Positions 47,680 to 57,137 of a DNA stretch of 64,000 bases are shown here, in pieces; position 1 is the first letter of the stretch, and every line of letters begins with the position of its first letter. The stretch covers positions 3,915,559-3,979,558 of the forward strand of contig NZ_CP089746.1 of the NCBI RefSeq assembly GCF_029541745.1, given 5' to 3'. This DNA is from Streptomyces sp. LX-29 (GTDB lineage: Bacteria > Actinomycetota > Actinomycetes > Streptomycetales > Streptomycetaceae). The notes beneath the pieces were generated by a model. It was not told where the DNA came from, did no database searches, and was given only the letters and a program-made list of their open reading frames with translations. Both the position numbers and the translations under genes were made by a program.

Positions 47680-49401
47680 CTACGCGGCGGCGTCCTGGCC
47701 GCCGAACCGCTCGCGGTACCCCGCCAGGTCGTCCTCGGTGATCTTCGCGAAGAGCACCGGCGGGACGGTGAAGGGCGTGCCGGCCGGGACGGAGGCGAGC
47801 GCCCTGGCCTCGTCGGGGCTCACCCAGACGGCCGTGTCATCGGTCAGCGAGAAGGCGGAGCGCATGGCGGCCGCCGACGCCGGGATGAAGGGCTCGGAGA
47901 CCACGGCGTAGAGGTGGATGAGGTTCATCGCGGTGCGCAGGGTGAGCGCCGCGCCCTCCGGGTTGGTCTTGATCTCCAGCCAGGGGGCCTTCTCCTCCAG
48001 GTAGGAGTTGCCCGCGCTCCACAGCGCGCGCAGCGCGGCGGCCGCCTTGCGGTACTGGAGGGTGTCCATGTGGCCCTCGTACTCCGCCAGCAGCTCGGCG
48101 ATCTGCTCGCCCAGCTTGGCCTCCGCCTCGCCGGCCTCGGCACCGGCCGGCACCTCGTCGCCGAAGCGCTTGCGGGAGAAGGACAGCACCCGGTTGACGA
48201 AGTTGCCCAAGGTGTCGGCGAGGTCCTTGTTGACCGTCGCGGTGAAGTGCTCCCAGGTGAACGAGGTGTCGTCGGACTCCGGGGCGTTGGCGATCAGGAA
48301 GTAGCGCCAGTAGTCGGCGGGCAGCACCTCCAGCGCCGCGTCGGTGAAGACGCCGCGCTTCTGCGAGGTGGAGAACTTGCCGCCGTAGTACGTCAGCCAG
48401 TTGAACGCCTTGACGTAGTCGACCTTCTTCCAGGCGTCACGGGTGCCCAGCAGCGTGGCCGGGAACATCACCGTGTGGAAGGGGACGTTGTCCTTGGCCA
48501 TGAACTCGGTGTAACGGACGGTGTCGTCCGCCTCGTACCACCACGACTTCCAGTCGCGCTCGGCCGGGTTCTGGTCGGCCCACTCCTTCGTCGCGCCGAT
48601 GTACTCGATCGGGGCGTCGAACCAGACGTAGAAGACCTTGCCCTCGGCGGCCAGGTCCGGCCAGGTGTCGGCCGGGACCGGCACGCCCCAGTCCAGGTCG
48701 CGGGTGATGGCGCGGTCCTGGAGCCCCTCGGTCAGCCACTTGCGGGCGATGGAGGAGGCCAGCGTCGGCCAGTCCTTGCCGTGCTCGTCGACCCAGGCCG
48801 CGACCTCCTCGGCCAGCTTGGACTGGAGCAGGAAGAGGTGCTTGGTCTCGCGGACCTCCAGGTCGCTGCTGCCGCTGATCGCGGAGCGCGGCTCGATGAG
48901 GTCGGTCGGGTCGAGCACGCGGGTGCAGTTCTCGCACTGGTCGCCGCGCGCCTTGTCGTAGCCGCAGTGCGGGCAGGTGCCCTCGATGTAACGGTCGGGC
49001 AGGAAGCGGTCGTCGGTGTTGGAGTACACCTGGCGGATCGAGCGCTCCTCGATGAAGCCGTTGGCCTTCAGCTCGCGCGCGATGGTCTGGGTGATCTCCA
49101 CGTTCTGCCGCGAGGAGCTGCGCCCGAAGTAGTCGAAGGACAGCCCGAAGCCGTCGTAGATCGCCTTCTGGGCGTCGTGCTGCTGCGCGCAGAAGACGTC
49201 GACCGGCAGCCCCGCCTCCTTGGCGGCCAGCTCGGCCGGGGTGCCGTGCTCGTCGGTGGCACAGATGTAGAGCACGTCGTGGCCGCGCTGGCGCATATAG
49301 CGGGCATAGACGTCGGCCGGGAGCATGGACCCCACCATGTTGCCCAGGTGCTTGATCCCGTTGATGTAGGGAAGGGCGCTGGTGATGAGGTGTCGAGCCA
49401 T
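47680..49401 (-). CDS. metG: Methionyl-tRNA synthetase
   Basis: A 573-residue class I synthetase. The HIGH signature appears as HLGN, the KMSKS loop as FSTSQKRG, and the zinc knuckle has four cysteines (CPHCGYDKARGDQCENC). The anticodon-binding helical domain follows (about 400-573), and there is no C-terminal tRNA-binding (EMAP) domain. ATG 49401 begins with the usual MARHLITSALPYING. The gene is read alone: the 148-bp gap to the vWA gene upstream contains an AT-rich patch (TGTAGCTGCTTTTTGCGGCTACAG) with an inverted repeat that may end transcription from that gene. Confidence 0.95.
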   Translation of the reverse strand: MARHLITSALPYINGIKHLGNMVGSMLPADVYARYMRQRGHDVLYICATDEHGTPAELAAKEAGLPVDVFCAQQHDAQKAIYDGFGLSFDYFGRSSSRQNVEITQTIARELKANGFIEERSIRQVYSNTDDRFLPDRYIEGTCPHCGYDKARGDQCENCTRVLDPTDLIEPRSAISGSSDLEVRETKHLFLLQSKLAEEVAAWVDEHGKDWPTLASSIARKWLTEGLQDRAITRDLDWGVPVPADTWPDLAAEGKVFYVWFDAPIEYIGATKEWADQNPAERDWKSWWYEADDTVRYTEFMAKDNVPFHTVMFPATLLGTRDAWKKVDYVKAFNWLTYYGGKFSTSQKRGVFTDAALEVLPADYWRYFLIANAPESDDTSFTWEHFTATVNKDLADTLGNFVNRVLSFSRKRFGDEVPAGAEAGEAEAKLGEQIAELLAEYEGHMDTLQYRKAAAALRALWSAGNSYLEEKAPWLEIKTNPEGAALTLRTAMNLIHLYAVVSEPFIPASAAAMRSAFSLTDDTAVWVSPDEARALASVPAGTPFTVPPVLFAKITEDDLAGYRERFGGQDAAA

Positions 49402-49549
49402 TTCAGGCTGCTCCCGAGTCGATACCGTGGGTGACTGAATCCTTGTAGCTGCTTTTTGCGGCTACAGAATCTCAGTATCGTACTGGACCACCCACGGCCG
49501 CCCGCGCCCCGTTTTTCCCGGAACGCGGGCGGTCCGACGCGGCTGTCGC

Positions 49550-51307
49550 CTACCGCTCGTGACCGGCTTCGGGGAGCACCCCGGCGGCCCGGGCGTCCGC
49601 CAGCCACTGCGGGAAGCCCCGCACCAACTGCCCGTACAGCTCGCCGTCGGAGAGCTCGCGCGGCTCCAGGCCGGCGTGGAAGAACCCGGCGTTGTCCACC
49701 ACCCGCCGCTCCGGCACCGCGAGCTCGTCCAGCTTCCGCAGGAAGTCGAAGCCCCGCGCCTCCGGGTCGCCGAACCCGACGAACTGCCAGAAGATCGGCA
49801 GCCGTGCCGCCTCGCACAGCGCCTTCTCGGCGGCGGGCTTGCTGGTCGGGGCGCCATCGGTCTGGAAGATCACGAGAGCGGGGGCCGTGGCGCCCGACTC
49901 CTCGTGGTGCTTCACGACGGCGTCGATCGCCCAGTGGTAGTTGGTGCGGCCCATGTGACCGAGCGCGGAGTGCGCCTCCTCGATCCGGCCCGCGTAGTGG
50001 GCCAGGTCGATCTCGGCGGTGCCGTCCACATCGGTGGAGAAGAACACGACGGGTACGGTCCCGTCGTCGTCGAGGTTGGCCGACAGCGCCAGCACCCGCT
50101 CCGCCAGGTGCTGCGCCGACCCGTCCTTGTAGTACCGCCGCATCGACCCCGACCGGTCCAGCACCAGGTACACGGCCGCCCGCTCCCCGCTCAGCCCGCG
50201 CGCGTCCAGCGCGTCGGCCGCCGCCTTGACGAGCGACACGAGCCCGGGCGCCTGCGCGGCGACCTTCGCCTCCAGCGCGGCCGTCGGCTTCGGGGCCTGC
50301 TCCGGCTCCGCGACGGGTGCCGCCTCCGGCGTGGGCGCCGGCTCGGGGGTCTCGCCCGCGGGGTCCCGTACGTCGGTCTCGGCGGCCGACTCGGGCCGCT
50401 GCTCCGGCACGGAGGCCGGCTCCGCCGGGGCCTCGGGCTCGGTCTCGGCCTCCACCACGGCCACCGACGTGACCGCCGGCTCCGTCGCGGCGGCGACGTC
50501 CTCCGGGGCGGTGCCGCCCTGCGTCGTGGGCTCGGCGGCGCCCGCCACGGTGTCGTCGGCCGGGCGCTCGGCCTGGGCCGGGACGGCCGGCTCGGCCTCG
50601 GCGTCGGGCTCGGGGGCCGGGCTGGTCTCGGGGGTGTCGGCCGCCGCGGGGGCGGTCTCCTCGGCGGTGACGGTCACGTCGGCCGTGGGGGCGGCGCCCG
50701 GCTCGGGCCGGTCCTTCACCGCGGCCACCGGCTCCGCCTCGCCCGCACCGGCAGGGGCGGCGGGCTCGGACTCCTGGGCCGGGGACGTCAGGATCTCGTC
50801 GAGGCTCTTGAGCGGGGTGGTGAAGGCCGGGTCGGTGAGGGTGGACTCGGCGGCGGGGGGCTCCTCGGCCGGGGTGGCCGGGGTCGCCGGGGCGACGTCC
50901 GGCTCCTCGGTCGCGGGCCGCGGTTCGGGGGCCGAGGCGTCCGAGGCCGGAGCGAGGGCCGGGGACTCCGCGGCCGGGGCGAGGGCCTCCGCGATCGGGG
51001 CGGAGGTCTCCGTGTCGCCCGGAGCGGCGGCGCTCTCGGTGTCCTCGCGCGTCTCGTCCTCGCGCGTCTGGTCCTCGCTCGCCCGGGGAGCGGCCCCGTG
51101 TGGAGCGGCCGGCTCCGTCTCGGCGGCGGCACCCCCGGGCGTCTCCTCCTCGGTCCCCCGCGGAGCGGCCTCGGCGGCGCCCTCACCGGCGGACGGGGCC
51201 TCCGTCGGGGTGGTGGGCGGGGTGGAGTCCGCTTCCGGGGCGGCGGGTTCCTCCCGCTTCGTCCGGGAGCGGCCGAAAACAGTGCGCAGCAGGTCCCGTA
51301 TGCCCAT
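49550..51307 (-). CDS. vWA-domain protein, TerF-like, with long acidic linker
   Basis: A 585-residue protein. A short basic N terminus (MGIRDLLRTVFGRSRTKRE) precedes about 320 residues of Pro/Ala/Glu-rich disordered linker, then a von Willebrand A domain (about 365-575) of the tellurite-resistance TerF type. Its MIDAS site reads LVLDRSGSM, followed by GRTNYHWAI and IFQTDGAPTS. Ter-type vWA proteins belong to metal-dependent stress complexes with TerD-family proteins, but no terD gene is nearby. ATG 51307 is chosen; longer upstream reading is Arg-rich. The linker length is unusual for the family. Confidence 0.8.
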   Translation of the reverse strand: MGIRDLLRTVFGRSRTKREEPAAPEADSTPPTTPTEAPSAGEGAAEAAPRGTEEETPGGAAAETEPAAPHGAAPRASEDQTREDETREDTESAAAPGDTETSAPIAEALAPAAESPALAPASDASAPEPRPATEEPDVAPATPATPAEEPPAAESTLTDPAFTTPLKSLDEILTSPAQESEPAAPAGAGEAEPVAAVKDRPEPGAAPTADVTVTAEETAPAAADTPETSPAPEPDAEAEPAVPAQAERPADDTVAGAAEPTTQGGTAPEDVAAATEPAVTSVAVVEAETEPEAPAEPASVPEQRPESAAETDVRDPAGETPEPAPTPEAAPVAEPEQAPKPTAALEAKVAAQAPGLVSLVKAAADALDARGLSGERAAVYLVLDRSGSMRRYYKDGSAQHLAERVLALSANLDDDGTVPVVFFSTDVDGTAEIDLAHYAGRIEEAHSALGHMGRTNYHWAIDAVVKHHEESGATAPALVIFQTDGAPTSKPAAEKALCEAARLPIFWQFVGFGDPEARGFDFLRKLDELAVPERRVVDNAGFFHAGLEPRELSDGELYGQLVRGFPQWLADARAAGVLPEAGHER

Positions 51308-51451
51308 GGGAGAAAACCCCTCACTATCGAGCGCGGTGCGGTGTGCGAAGTGCGGTGCACAGCGTATGGCCATCTGTGGTGCCGAAAGGCTAGCGGTACG
51401 GGCGGGCGGCGCCCGCCCGCGCCGGAATGGCCGAAACGCGATCGCACAGTC

Positions 51452-51489
51452 GTTCAAGTCGCCTGTCGTTCACTCTCGGTTCATGGTGC
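51452..51489 (+). promoter_or_regulatory. PHO box upstream of phoX
   Basis: GTTCACTCTCG and GTTCATGGTGC are adjacent 11-bp direct repeats (51468-51489), with another GTTCA at 51452. They match the Streptomyces PhoP-binding pattern of GTTCA-starting 11-mers, 103 bp before the phosphatase gene. PhoP activation under phosphate starvation is expected. Confidence 0.7.
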
Positions 51490-51591
51490 GGTCGTCGGCT
51501 CGCGGGCCACGCCCCGTAGCTTCGCGGCGGATCGATTCCGACGTCATGTCGGCGCAGGACGCGCCGGTGATGCCCATACGGAGGGGAAGAC

Positions 51592-53661
51592 GTGCGCAAG
51601 TTCCTGCCGCTGATCGGCTCGCACCCGGGCGGCCGTTCCGCCATGACCTGTCGCTACCGCTGTGGCGACGCATGCTTCCAGGACGTCCCCAACACCAGCG
51701 ACAACGCCTACCTCGGCGATGTCATCGCGGACGCCCTCTCGCGCCGCAACGTGCTGCGCGCCAGCGCCGTGGTGACCGTGGCCGCCGCCACCGGGGTGAC
51801 CGCGCTGGGCCAGGCCCCGCAGGCGCGGGCCGCCGGCCAGTCCCCGGCCGCCATGCCCGGCGGGGTGAAGGACGCCGCGCGCGGCCTGCGCTTCGCGCCG
51901 GTGAAGCCGAACACCAAGGACGCCGTGACCGTCCCCGAGGGGTACGGCCAGAACGTGGTGATCCGCTGGGGCGAGCCGATCCTGCGCGGCGCCCCCGCCT
52001 TCGACCCCGCGAAGCAGACCGCGAAGGCCCAGGCCGGCCAGTTCGGTTACAACAACGACTTCCTCTCCCTGCTCCCGCTCCGCGGCGAGAAGCACCGCCA
52101 GGTGCTCGTGGCCAACCACGAGTACACCGACGAGGTGCTGATGTTCGAGAAGTACGACCCGGAGAACCCGACCCGCGAGCAGGTCGAGATCGCCTGGGCC
52201 GCGCACGGCCTCTCCGTGGTCGTCGTCCAGGAGGAGCAGAAGACCGGCAAGCTCACCGCGGTCCCCCGGCACCACCTCAACCGTCGCGTCACCGCCACCA
52301 CCCCCTTCAAGGTCACCGGCCCGGCGGCCGGCAGCGCCCTGCTGCGCACCTCCGCCGACCCGGCCGGCACCAAGGTCCTCGGCACGCTCAACAACTGCGC
52401 CGGCGGCACCACCCCGTGGGGCACCACGCTGCACGGCGAGGAGAACTTCAACCAGTACTTCGCCAACGGCGGCGGTGTGACCGACCCGACCGAGGCCGCC
52501 CGCCTCAAGCGGTACGGCATCACCGGCGGCGCCTCCGAGCGCAAGTGGGAGCGTTTCGACAAGCGCTTCGACGTCACCAAGGAGCCGAACGAGCCGCACC
52601 GCTTCGGCTGGGTGGTCGAGCTCGACCCGTACGACCCGCACTCCACGCCCCGCAAGCGCACCGCGCTGGGCCGCTTCAAGCACGAGGCCGCGCAGCCGCG
52701 GCTGACCGCCAGCGGCCGCCCGGTGGTCTACATGGGTGACGACGAGCGCTTCGACTACTTCTACAAGTTCGTGTCCTCGAAGCGGATGATGAAGGGCGAC
52801 TCGCGCGCCGCCCGCGAGCACAACCTCACCCTGCTCGACGAGGGCACGCTGTACGTCGCCAAGCTGACCGGCGACAGCCCGGCCGAGCAGATCGACGGCA
52901 GCGGCCGGCTCCCGGCGGACGGCCAGTTCGACGGCAGCGGTGAATGGATCCCGCTGGCCAGCGGCAAGAAGTCCTTCGTGGAGGGGATGACCGCCGAGGA
53001 GGTCTACGTCTTCACGCGGATGGCCGCCGACAAGGTCGGCGCCACCAAGATGGACCGCCCCGAGGACGTCGAGCCCAGCCCGCGCACCGGCCGGGTGTAC
53101 GTCGCGCTGACCAACAACAGCGACCGCGGCAAGCCGGGCAAGGCCGGCGCCGACGAGGCCAACCCGCGCAACCTCAACAAGCACGGGCAGATCCTGGAGC
53201 TGGCCGAGCACTGGGACGACCCGGCCTCCGACCGCTTCGCCTGGCGGCTCTTCCTGGTCGCCGGCGACCCCAAGGACCCGTCGACCTACTTCGCGGGCTT
53301 CCCCAAGGACCGGGTCTCCCCGATCTCCTGCCCGGACAACGTCACCTTCGACCCGCACGGCAACCTGTGGATCTCCACCGACGGCAACCAGCTCGGCAGC
53401 CACGACGGCCTGTTCGGCGTGGCCACCGCCGGCAGCCGGCGCGGTGAGGTGCGGCAGTTCCTGACCGTGCCGACCGGGGCCGAGACCTGCGGCCCGATCG
53501 TGCAGGGCCGCCGGGTGCTGGTCTCCGTGCAGCACCCGGGTGAGGTGGACGGCGCCAGCGTCGAGAAGCCCGCCTCGCACTGGCCCGACGGCCCGGGCCG
53601 GATCACCCGCCCGGCCGTGGTGAGCGTCTGGCGCCGGGACGGCCGCGACATCGGCGTCTGA
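51592..53661 (+). CDS. phoX: PhoX-family (DUF839) secreted alkaline phosphatase
   Basis: A 689-residue PhoX-type phosphatase, a Ca/Fe-dependent enzyme releasing phosphate from organic esters outside the cell. A Tat signal lies at about 50-75 (SRRNVLRASAVVTVAAATG), so it is exported folded by the Tat system. The stretch before it, including a CRYRCGDAC cluster, is unusually long for a Tat leader but occurs in Streptomyces PhoX-like proteins. The DUF839 beta-propeller (about 100-680) holds NHEYTDE, NNCAGGTTPWGTTLHGEENF (metal ligands) and SCPDNVTFDPHGNLWI. The PHO box upstream fits phosphate control. A 14-bp-stem terminator follows. Confidence 0.87.
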   Translation: MRKFLPLIGSHPGGRSAMTCRYRCGDACFQDVPNTSDNAYLGDVIADALSRRNVLRASAVVTVAAATGVTALGQAPQARAAGQSPAAMPGGVKDAARGLRFAPVKPNTKDAVTVPEGYGQNVVIRWGEPILRGAPAFDPAKQTAKAQAGQFGYNNDFLSLLPLRGEKHRQVLVANHEYTDEVLMFEKYDPENPTREQVEIAWAAHGLSVVVVQEEQKTGKLTAVPRHHLNRRVTATTPFKVTGPAAGSALLRTSADPAGTKVLGTLNNCAGGTTPWGTTLHGEENFNQYFANGGGVTDPTEAARLKRYGITGGASERKWERFDKRFDVTKEPNEPHRFGWVVELDPYDPHSTPRKRTALGRFKHEAAQPRLTASGRPVVYMGDDERFDYFYKFVSSKRMMKGDSRAAREHNLTLLDEGTLYVAKLTGDSPAEQIDGSGRLPADGQFDGSGEWIPLASGKKSFVEGMTAEEVYVFTRMAADKVGATKMDRPEDVEPSPRTGRVYVALTNNSDRGKPGKAGADEANPRNLNKHGQILELAEHWDDPASDRFAWRLFLVAGDPKDPSTYFAGFPKDRVSPISCPDNVTFDPHGNLWISTDGNQLGSHDGLFGVATAGSRRGEVRQFLTVPTGAETCGPIVQGRRVLVSVQHPGEVDGASVEKPASHWPDGPGRITRPAVVSVWRRDGRDIGV

Positions 53662-53689
53662 CACCGTCGACGCCGATCCCAGGGGGGGA

Positions 53690-53730
53690 GGTGGTGGCCG
53701 GGCAGTGGGGGGACCCGCCCGGCCACCACC
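53690..53730 (+). terminator. Terminator of phoX
   Basis: GGTGGTGGCCGGGC (53690-53703) and GCCCGGCCACCACC (53717-53730) form a 14-bp perfect stem with a 13-base loop, 28 bases after the stop. The rest of the 332-bp gap to 53993 holds only a GC-rich duplication (CCGTACGCCGCGCCGGC at 53799 and 53825). Confidence 0.85.
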
Positions 53731-53993
53731 GTCGTCACCGCCCGGGCGGTCGTCCGCCACGCCGGCGCCAGGGCACGCACGCCGCGCCCGCGCTGAGGCC
53801 GTACGCCGCGCCGGCCCCAAGGCCCCGTACGCCGCGCCGGCGCCCGCCCTCCGACCCGGTGCCGCGCGTGTTTCGGCGTCGTGTGGTGAGGGGCGTGCGA
53901 TGGGGCGCGCGCTCGGCGGGTGGCCGGCAGACCACCCCGACGGCCGCGCGTCGCGGGGGCCCGGCCGGGGCACCGTGTCCGGTGGAGGTGCGG

Positions 53994-55499
53994 ATGCGCA
54001 GCATGGGCCGGGATGTCGTGGTCATCGGCGGCGGGGCCGCCGGGGCGAGTGTGTTCGTCCAACTGGTGGCCGCGGCCACCAGCGCGGAGGCGCGCGAGGA
54101 GGTCCGGACGATCGCGGTGGTGGACCCCCATCAGATCGGCTGGGGGCTGGCGTTCGGCGACGACGATCCGCTGCTGCTGTGCAACTCCGCGGTGGGGATC
54201 AACTCCCTGCTGCCGAGCCGCCCCGACGACTTCGCCGACTATCTCCGGTCCGCCGGCTGGCAGGGGCGGCGCGAGGACTGCGTGGAGCGCTCCCGGATGG
54301 CCGAGTACTGCCACCACCGCTATCTGCGCGCCCGTGATCGGGCCGCCGCGCACGGCATCGAGGTGCGACACGTCCGCGACCTGGCCCTGGCGGTCGAGGT
54401 GGTGGGCGAGGAGCGGTACGCGGTGGTGTCGGCGGGCGGCGGGCCGGTGTCCGCCACCGATGTGGTGGTCTGCACGGGGGTGCGCACGCCGCGCGTGCCG
54501 GCCGGCTTCGACCGGTACACGCACGCGCCGCGGTTCCTGGAGAGCCCCTACCCGGCCTCGCGCGTCCGGGCGCTGCGCGACGAGCACCCGGCCGGGGCCC
54601 GGGTGTTGGTGGTCGGCTCCCGGCAGTCCGCCGTGGACGCCGCCCTGCTGCTGTGCCGGGACGGCCACCGCACCGTGATGACCTCGCCGTCCGGGCAGCT
54701 GCCGGCCGTACGGACCTCGCTCGGGCCGCCCGCCCGGGCCCGCTTGCCACCGCTGGAGCGGATCCCGCGGATCGACCCCGACGACCCGCTGCTGGAGTGG
54801 AAGGTGATGCGGCGCGCGGTGGAGGCGGTGCGCTCGCTGGGGCCGCGCCCCCTGCGCGAGCAGATCTCGACGGAGACCGACCCCGAGCGGCGGCTGCGCG
54901 AGGAGATCGCGCTGGTGGACTCGGACGCCTGCCAGTGGGAGGGGGTGATGGTGAGCCTGATCGAGACCCTGATCGACTTCGCCCCGGCGCTGCCGCCGGG
55001 CCGGCTCCAGCGGCTGCTGGACGAGAACCCCTGGTTCACCGGCCGGTACGCCACCGCGCTCACCGTCGTCAACGCCCGCCGGCTGCTCGGTCACTTCGAG
55101 TCCGGCGCGCTGACCGTCGCGCCGGGCTATCCGGACGAGGTGGCGTACGAGGCCGGCCCCGGGCCGGGCGGGCTCGGGGGCGGCTGGCGGGTGGGGTGGC
55201 CCGACGGCACCGTGGAGCGCTTCGACCACGTGGTCTCCGGCACCGGCTTTCACCCGCCCGTGCTCCACCGCGAGCGCGGCAGCGGGACGCTGCACCTGGC
55301 GGCCCGCCCCCCGGTGGCCGCGGCCGAGCCGGTGGAGTGGCTGGGCCCGAGGCTGCGGCTGGTCCCGGAGCGGATCTGGGTCTGCGGGGTGGGCACCCAT
55401 GTGCGGATCCCGTTCGCCAACCACCTGCGCAACGTGACCCGTCAGGCGAGCTGGGTGGTGGACCAGCTAACGGGCCGGGGCGGCGGAGGCGGCGGGTAG
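53994..55499 (+). CDS. FAD/NAD(P)-binding oxidoreductase of unknown substrate
   Basis: A 501-residue protein of the FAD-NAD(P)-binding (NAD_binding_9) group. The N-terminal Rossmann motif VVVIGGGAAGASVF binds FAD, a second dinucleotide fold begins VLVVGSRQSAVDAALLL, and a late GTGFHPP/ CGVGTH pair completes the flavin site. The family resembles N-monooxygenases (ornithine/lysine hydroxylase type) but the substrate is unassigned. GGAGG five bases before ATG 53994 fixes the start; in-frame upstream reading is GC-rich filler. The last 33 bases overlap the convergent phosphatase gene. Confidence 0.75.
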   Translation: MRSMGRDVVVIGGGAAGASVFVQLVAAATSAEAREEVRTIAVVDPHQIGWGLAFGDDDPLLLCNSAVGINSLLPSRPDDFADYLRSAGWQGRREDCVERSRMAEYCHHRYLRARDRAAAHGIEVRHVRDLALAVEVVGEERYAVVSAGGGPVSATDVVVCTGVRTPRVPAGFDRYTHAPRFLESPYPASRVRALRDEHPAGARVLVVGSRQSAVDAALLLCRDGHRTVMTSPSGQLPAVRTSLGPPARARLPPLERIPRIDPDDPLLEWKVMRRAVEAVRSLGPRPLREQISTETDPERRLREEIALVDSDACQWEGVMVSLIETLIDFAPALPPGRLQRLLDENPWFTGRYATALTVVNARRLLGHFESGALTVAPGYPDEVAYEAGPGPGGLGGGWRVGWPDGTVERFDHVVSGTGFHPPVLHRERGSGTLHLAARPPVAAAEPVEWLGPRLRLVPERIWVCGVGTHVRIPFANHLRNVTRQASWVVDQLTGRGGGGGG

Positions 55500-56561
55500 G
55501 TCGTGCAGGTCGAGGTCGACCAGCAGCGCGCGGTGGTCGGTGTCCGCCAGGTCCAGGAAGCGGGTGGCGCGCGGCCACAGCGCCTCGCTGACCAGCACGT
55601 GGTCGATCTGGGCGCCGAGCGGCGGGGCGGTGAGGCTGGGCCAGGTCGGGGTGCGGGCGGCGCCGGTGAGCCGGGCGCTGTCGCGCAGCCCGGTGTCCAG
55701 GAGGGCGCGGAAGGCGGCGTGGTCCTGGGTGGCGTTGAAGTCGCCGGCGATCAGGGTCGGCAGGCTGCCGCGTCCGGCGGCGTGGTCGCGCAGCCAGCCC
55801 AACTCGGTGCGCCACAGGTCCACTCCCCCGGGCACCGGGGGCATGGGGTGCGCGACCTGCACCCGCACCAGGTGCCCGGCGACGGTGGCCACCGAGCCCG
55901 GCATGGAGAGCGTGCCCGGCACCCCCTCCTCGTCCGTCAGCGGATAGCGGCTGAGGATCGCCGAGCCCTCGGCCGGTCCGCCGATGACGACGTTGCGGTG
56001 CGGATAGGCCCGGCGCACGGCGGGGGTGTCCAGCGCCGCCGCGCAGCGGACGTCGCACTCCTGGACGGAGACCAGGTCCGGCCGCTCCGCGCGCAGCGCC
56101 GCCAACAGCCCCTCGGTGGCCCGGCCGAACTCCAGGTTCGCCGTCAACACCCGCACCCTGGCGACCACCCGCCCCCGCGGTTCGGAGGCGGCGGTCCCGT
56201 CGTACGGCTGGATGAACCACCCGGTGACGACCCCCGCCACCAGGGCCCACACACACCCGGCGGGCCAGCGGCCGACGATCGCCAGCAGCAGCCCCAGCGC
56301 GGCGGGGACCAGCAGCCAGGGCAGGAACGCCAGCAGCTGCGGCACCGGAGTGACTCCGTCGACATCCGCCGCCCGGCATCCCATGACCACGCTGACCACG
56401 GTCAGCGGAGCCACGGCGACCCAGGCCGCCGCCCGACGCGCCCGACCGACCCCGCCGGGCGGCGCCAGGAGGCGTAGGGCGCGCGACCCGCCCGCCGACC
56501 GCCACCCCGGTGCCGATCGGTCCGGGCTCCGCTCCTCGGTGACCGGTGTCTCCACGCCCAC
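55467..56561 (-). CDS. Membrane-anchored endonuclease/exonuclease/phosphatase-family protein
   Basis: A 364-residue protein with three N-terminal membrane helices (about 44-62, 72-94, 100-118), then an EEP-fold domain (about 135-355). The catalytic signatures are in order: LTANLEFG (Asn), VQECD (Glu), AGDFNATQD (Asp-Asn), IDHVLVS and DTDHRALL (Asp-His). Such membrane EEP proteins in actinobacteria may cleave phosphodiesters in extracellular DNA or lipids; substrate unknown. Start at GTG 56561; the first 40 residues are basic and cytoplasmic. It converges with the FAD protein gene, overlapping by 33 bases. Confidence 0.78.
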   Translation of the reverse strand: MGVETPVTEERSPDRSAPGWRSAGGSRALRLLAPPGGVGRARRAAAWVAVAPLTVVSVVMGCRAADVDGVTPVPQLLAFLPWLLVPAALGLLLAIVGRWPAGCVWALVAGVVTGWFIQPYDGTAASEPRGRVVARVRVLTANLEFGRATEGLLAALRAERPDLVSVQECDVRCAAALDTPAVRRAYPHRNVVIGGPAEGSAILSRYPLTDEEGVPGTLSMPGSVATVAGHLVRVQVAHPMPPVPGGVDLWRTELGWLRDHAAGRGSLPTLIAGDFNATQDHAAFRALLDTGLRDSARLTGAARTPTWPSLTAPPLGAQIDHVLVSEALWPRATRFLDLADTDHRALLVDLDLHDLPAASAAPAR

Positions 56562-56813
56562 GCTTCAGCCTTTCGGTTCCATTCCGCTCGGGCGGAGGCC
56601 CCTGACGACGGCGCCCCGCGCGACGCCAGCCTTTCAGCAGCGGACGGGCGGCCTGGCCATCCGTCGCGTCGGCCCTCGGCTGTCGGTCGTCGCTGGCGCT
56701 AACTGGCCTGGTGGCCAAGCAAACTGATCTTCACTCAGCACCGAGAGATGTGATACTTGACACTTCGTCACCTCTCGGCTCTGTGTCAAAATGCTCGCAG
56801 AGTACTCGCGTGC

Positions 56814-56938
56814 TCCGGGGTCGGTGAAACTCCGAACCGGCGGTGAAAGTCCGCGACCCGGCCGAACCCATCGGCCGGTTGACCCGGTGGAACTCCGGGA
56901 CCGACGGTCAAAGTCCGGATGGTAGGAAGTACGCGGCG
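56814..56938 (+). ncRNA. FMN riboswitch (RFN element)
   Basis: The conserved RFN blocks appear in order: GGGGTCGGTGAAACTCCGAA, CCGGCGGTGAAAGTCCGCGA, CCGGTTGACCCGGTGGAA, GGGACCGACGGTCAAAGTCC and GGATGGTAGGAAGTACG. The outer P1 stem can form between CTCCGGGG-side and the AAGTACGCG-side sequences. It lies 200 bases before ribB. FMN binding would reduce expression, either by premature termination in the GC-rich stretch 56975-57050 or by hiding the ribosome site (GGAGGG at 57124 can pair with CTCC at 57133). Confidence 0.93.
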
Positions 56939-57137
56939 GCACGAGGTTCGTGCGATGGCTCGCCCTGCGCCGGTCCGGCCGAGAACCGGGCCCGGGGCTC
57001 CGCCCATCGCGTCGGCCGTGCTCGCGATCCCCGGAACTGCGCAGGCGGACGGGGAGCGGCACCGGCTTCCGACATCCCACACCACGCCCCCGCCCGCTCC
57101 TGGCAGACCCGTATGGAAGGGCAGGAGGGCCACTCCC

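Noticed and set aside
53286..55424. 712-codon minus-strand open frame opposite phoX and the FAD protein
   Set aside because: It has no recognisable motifs and shadow-type composition; the plus-strand proteins explain the region.
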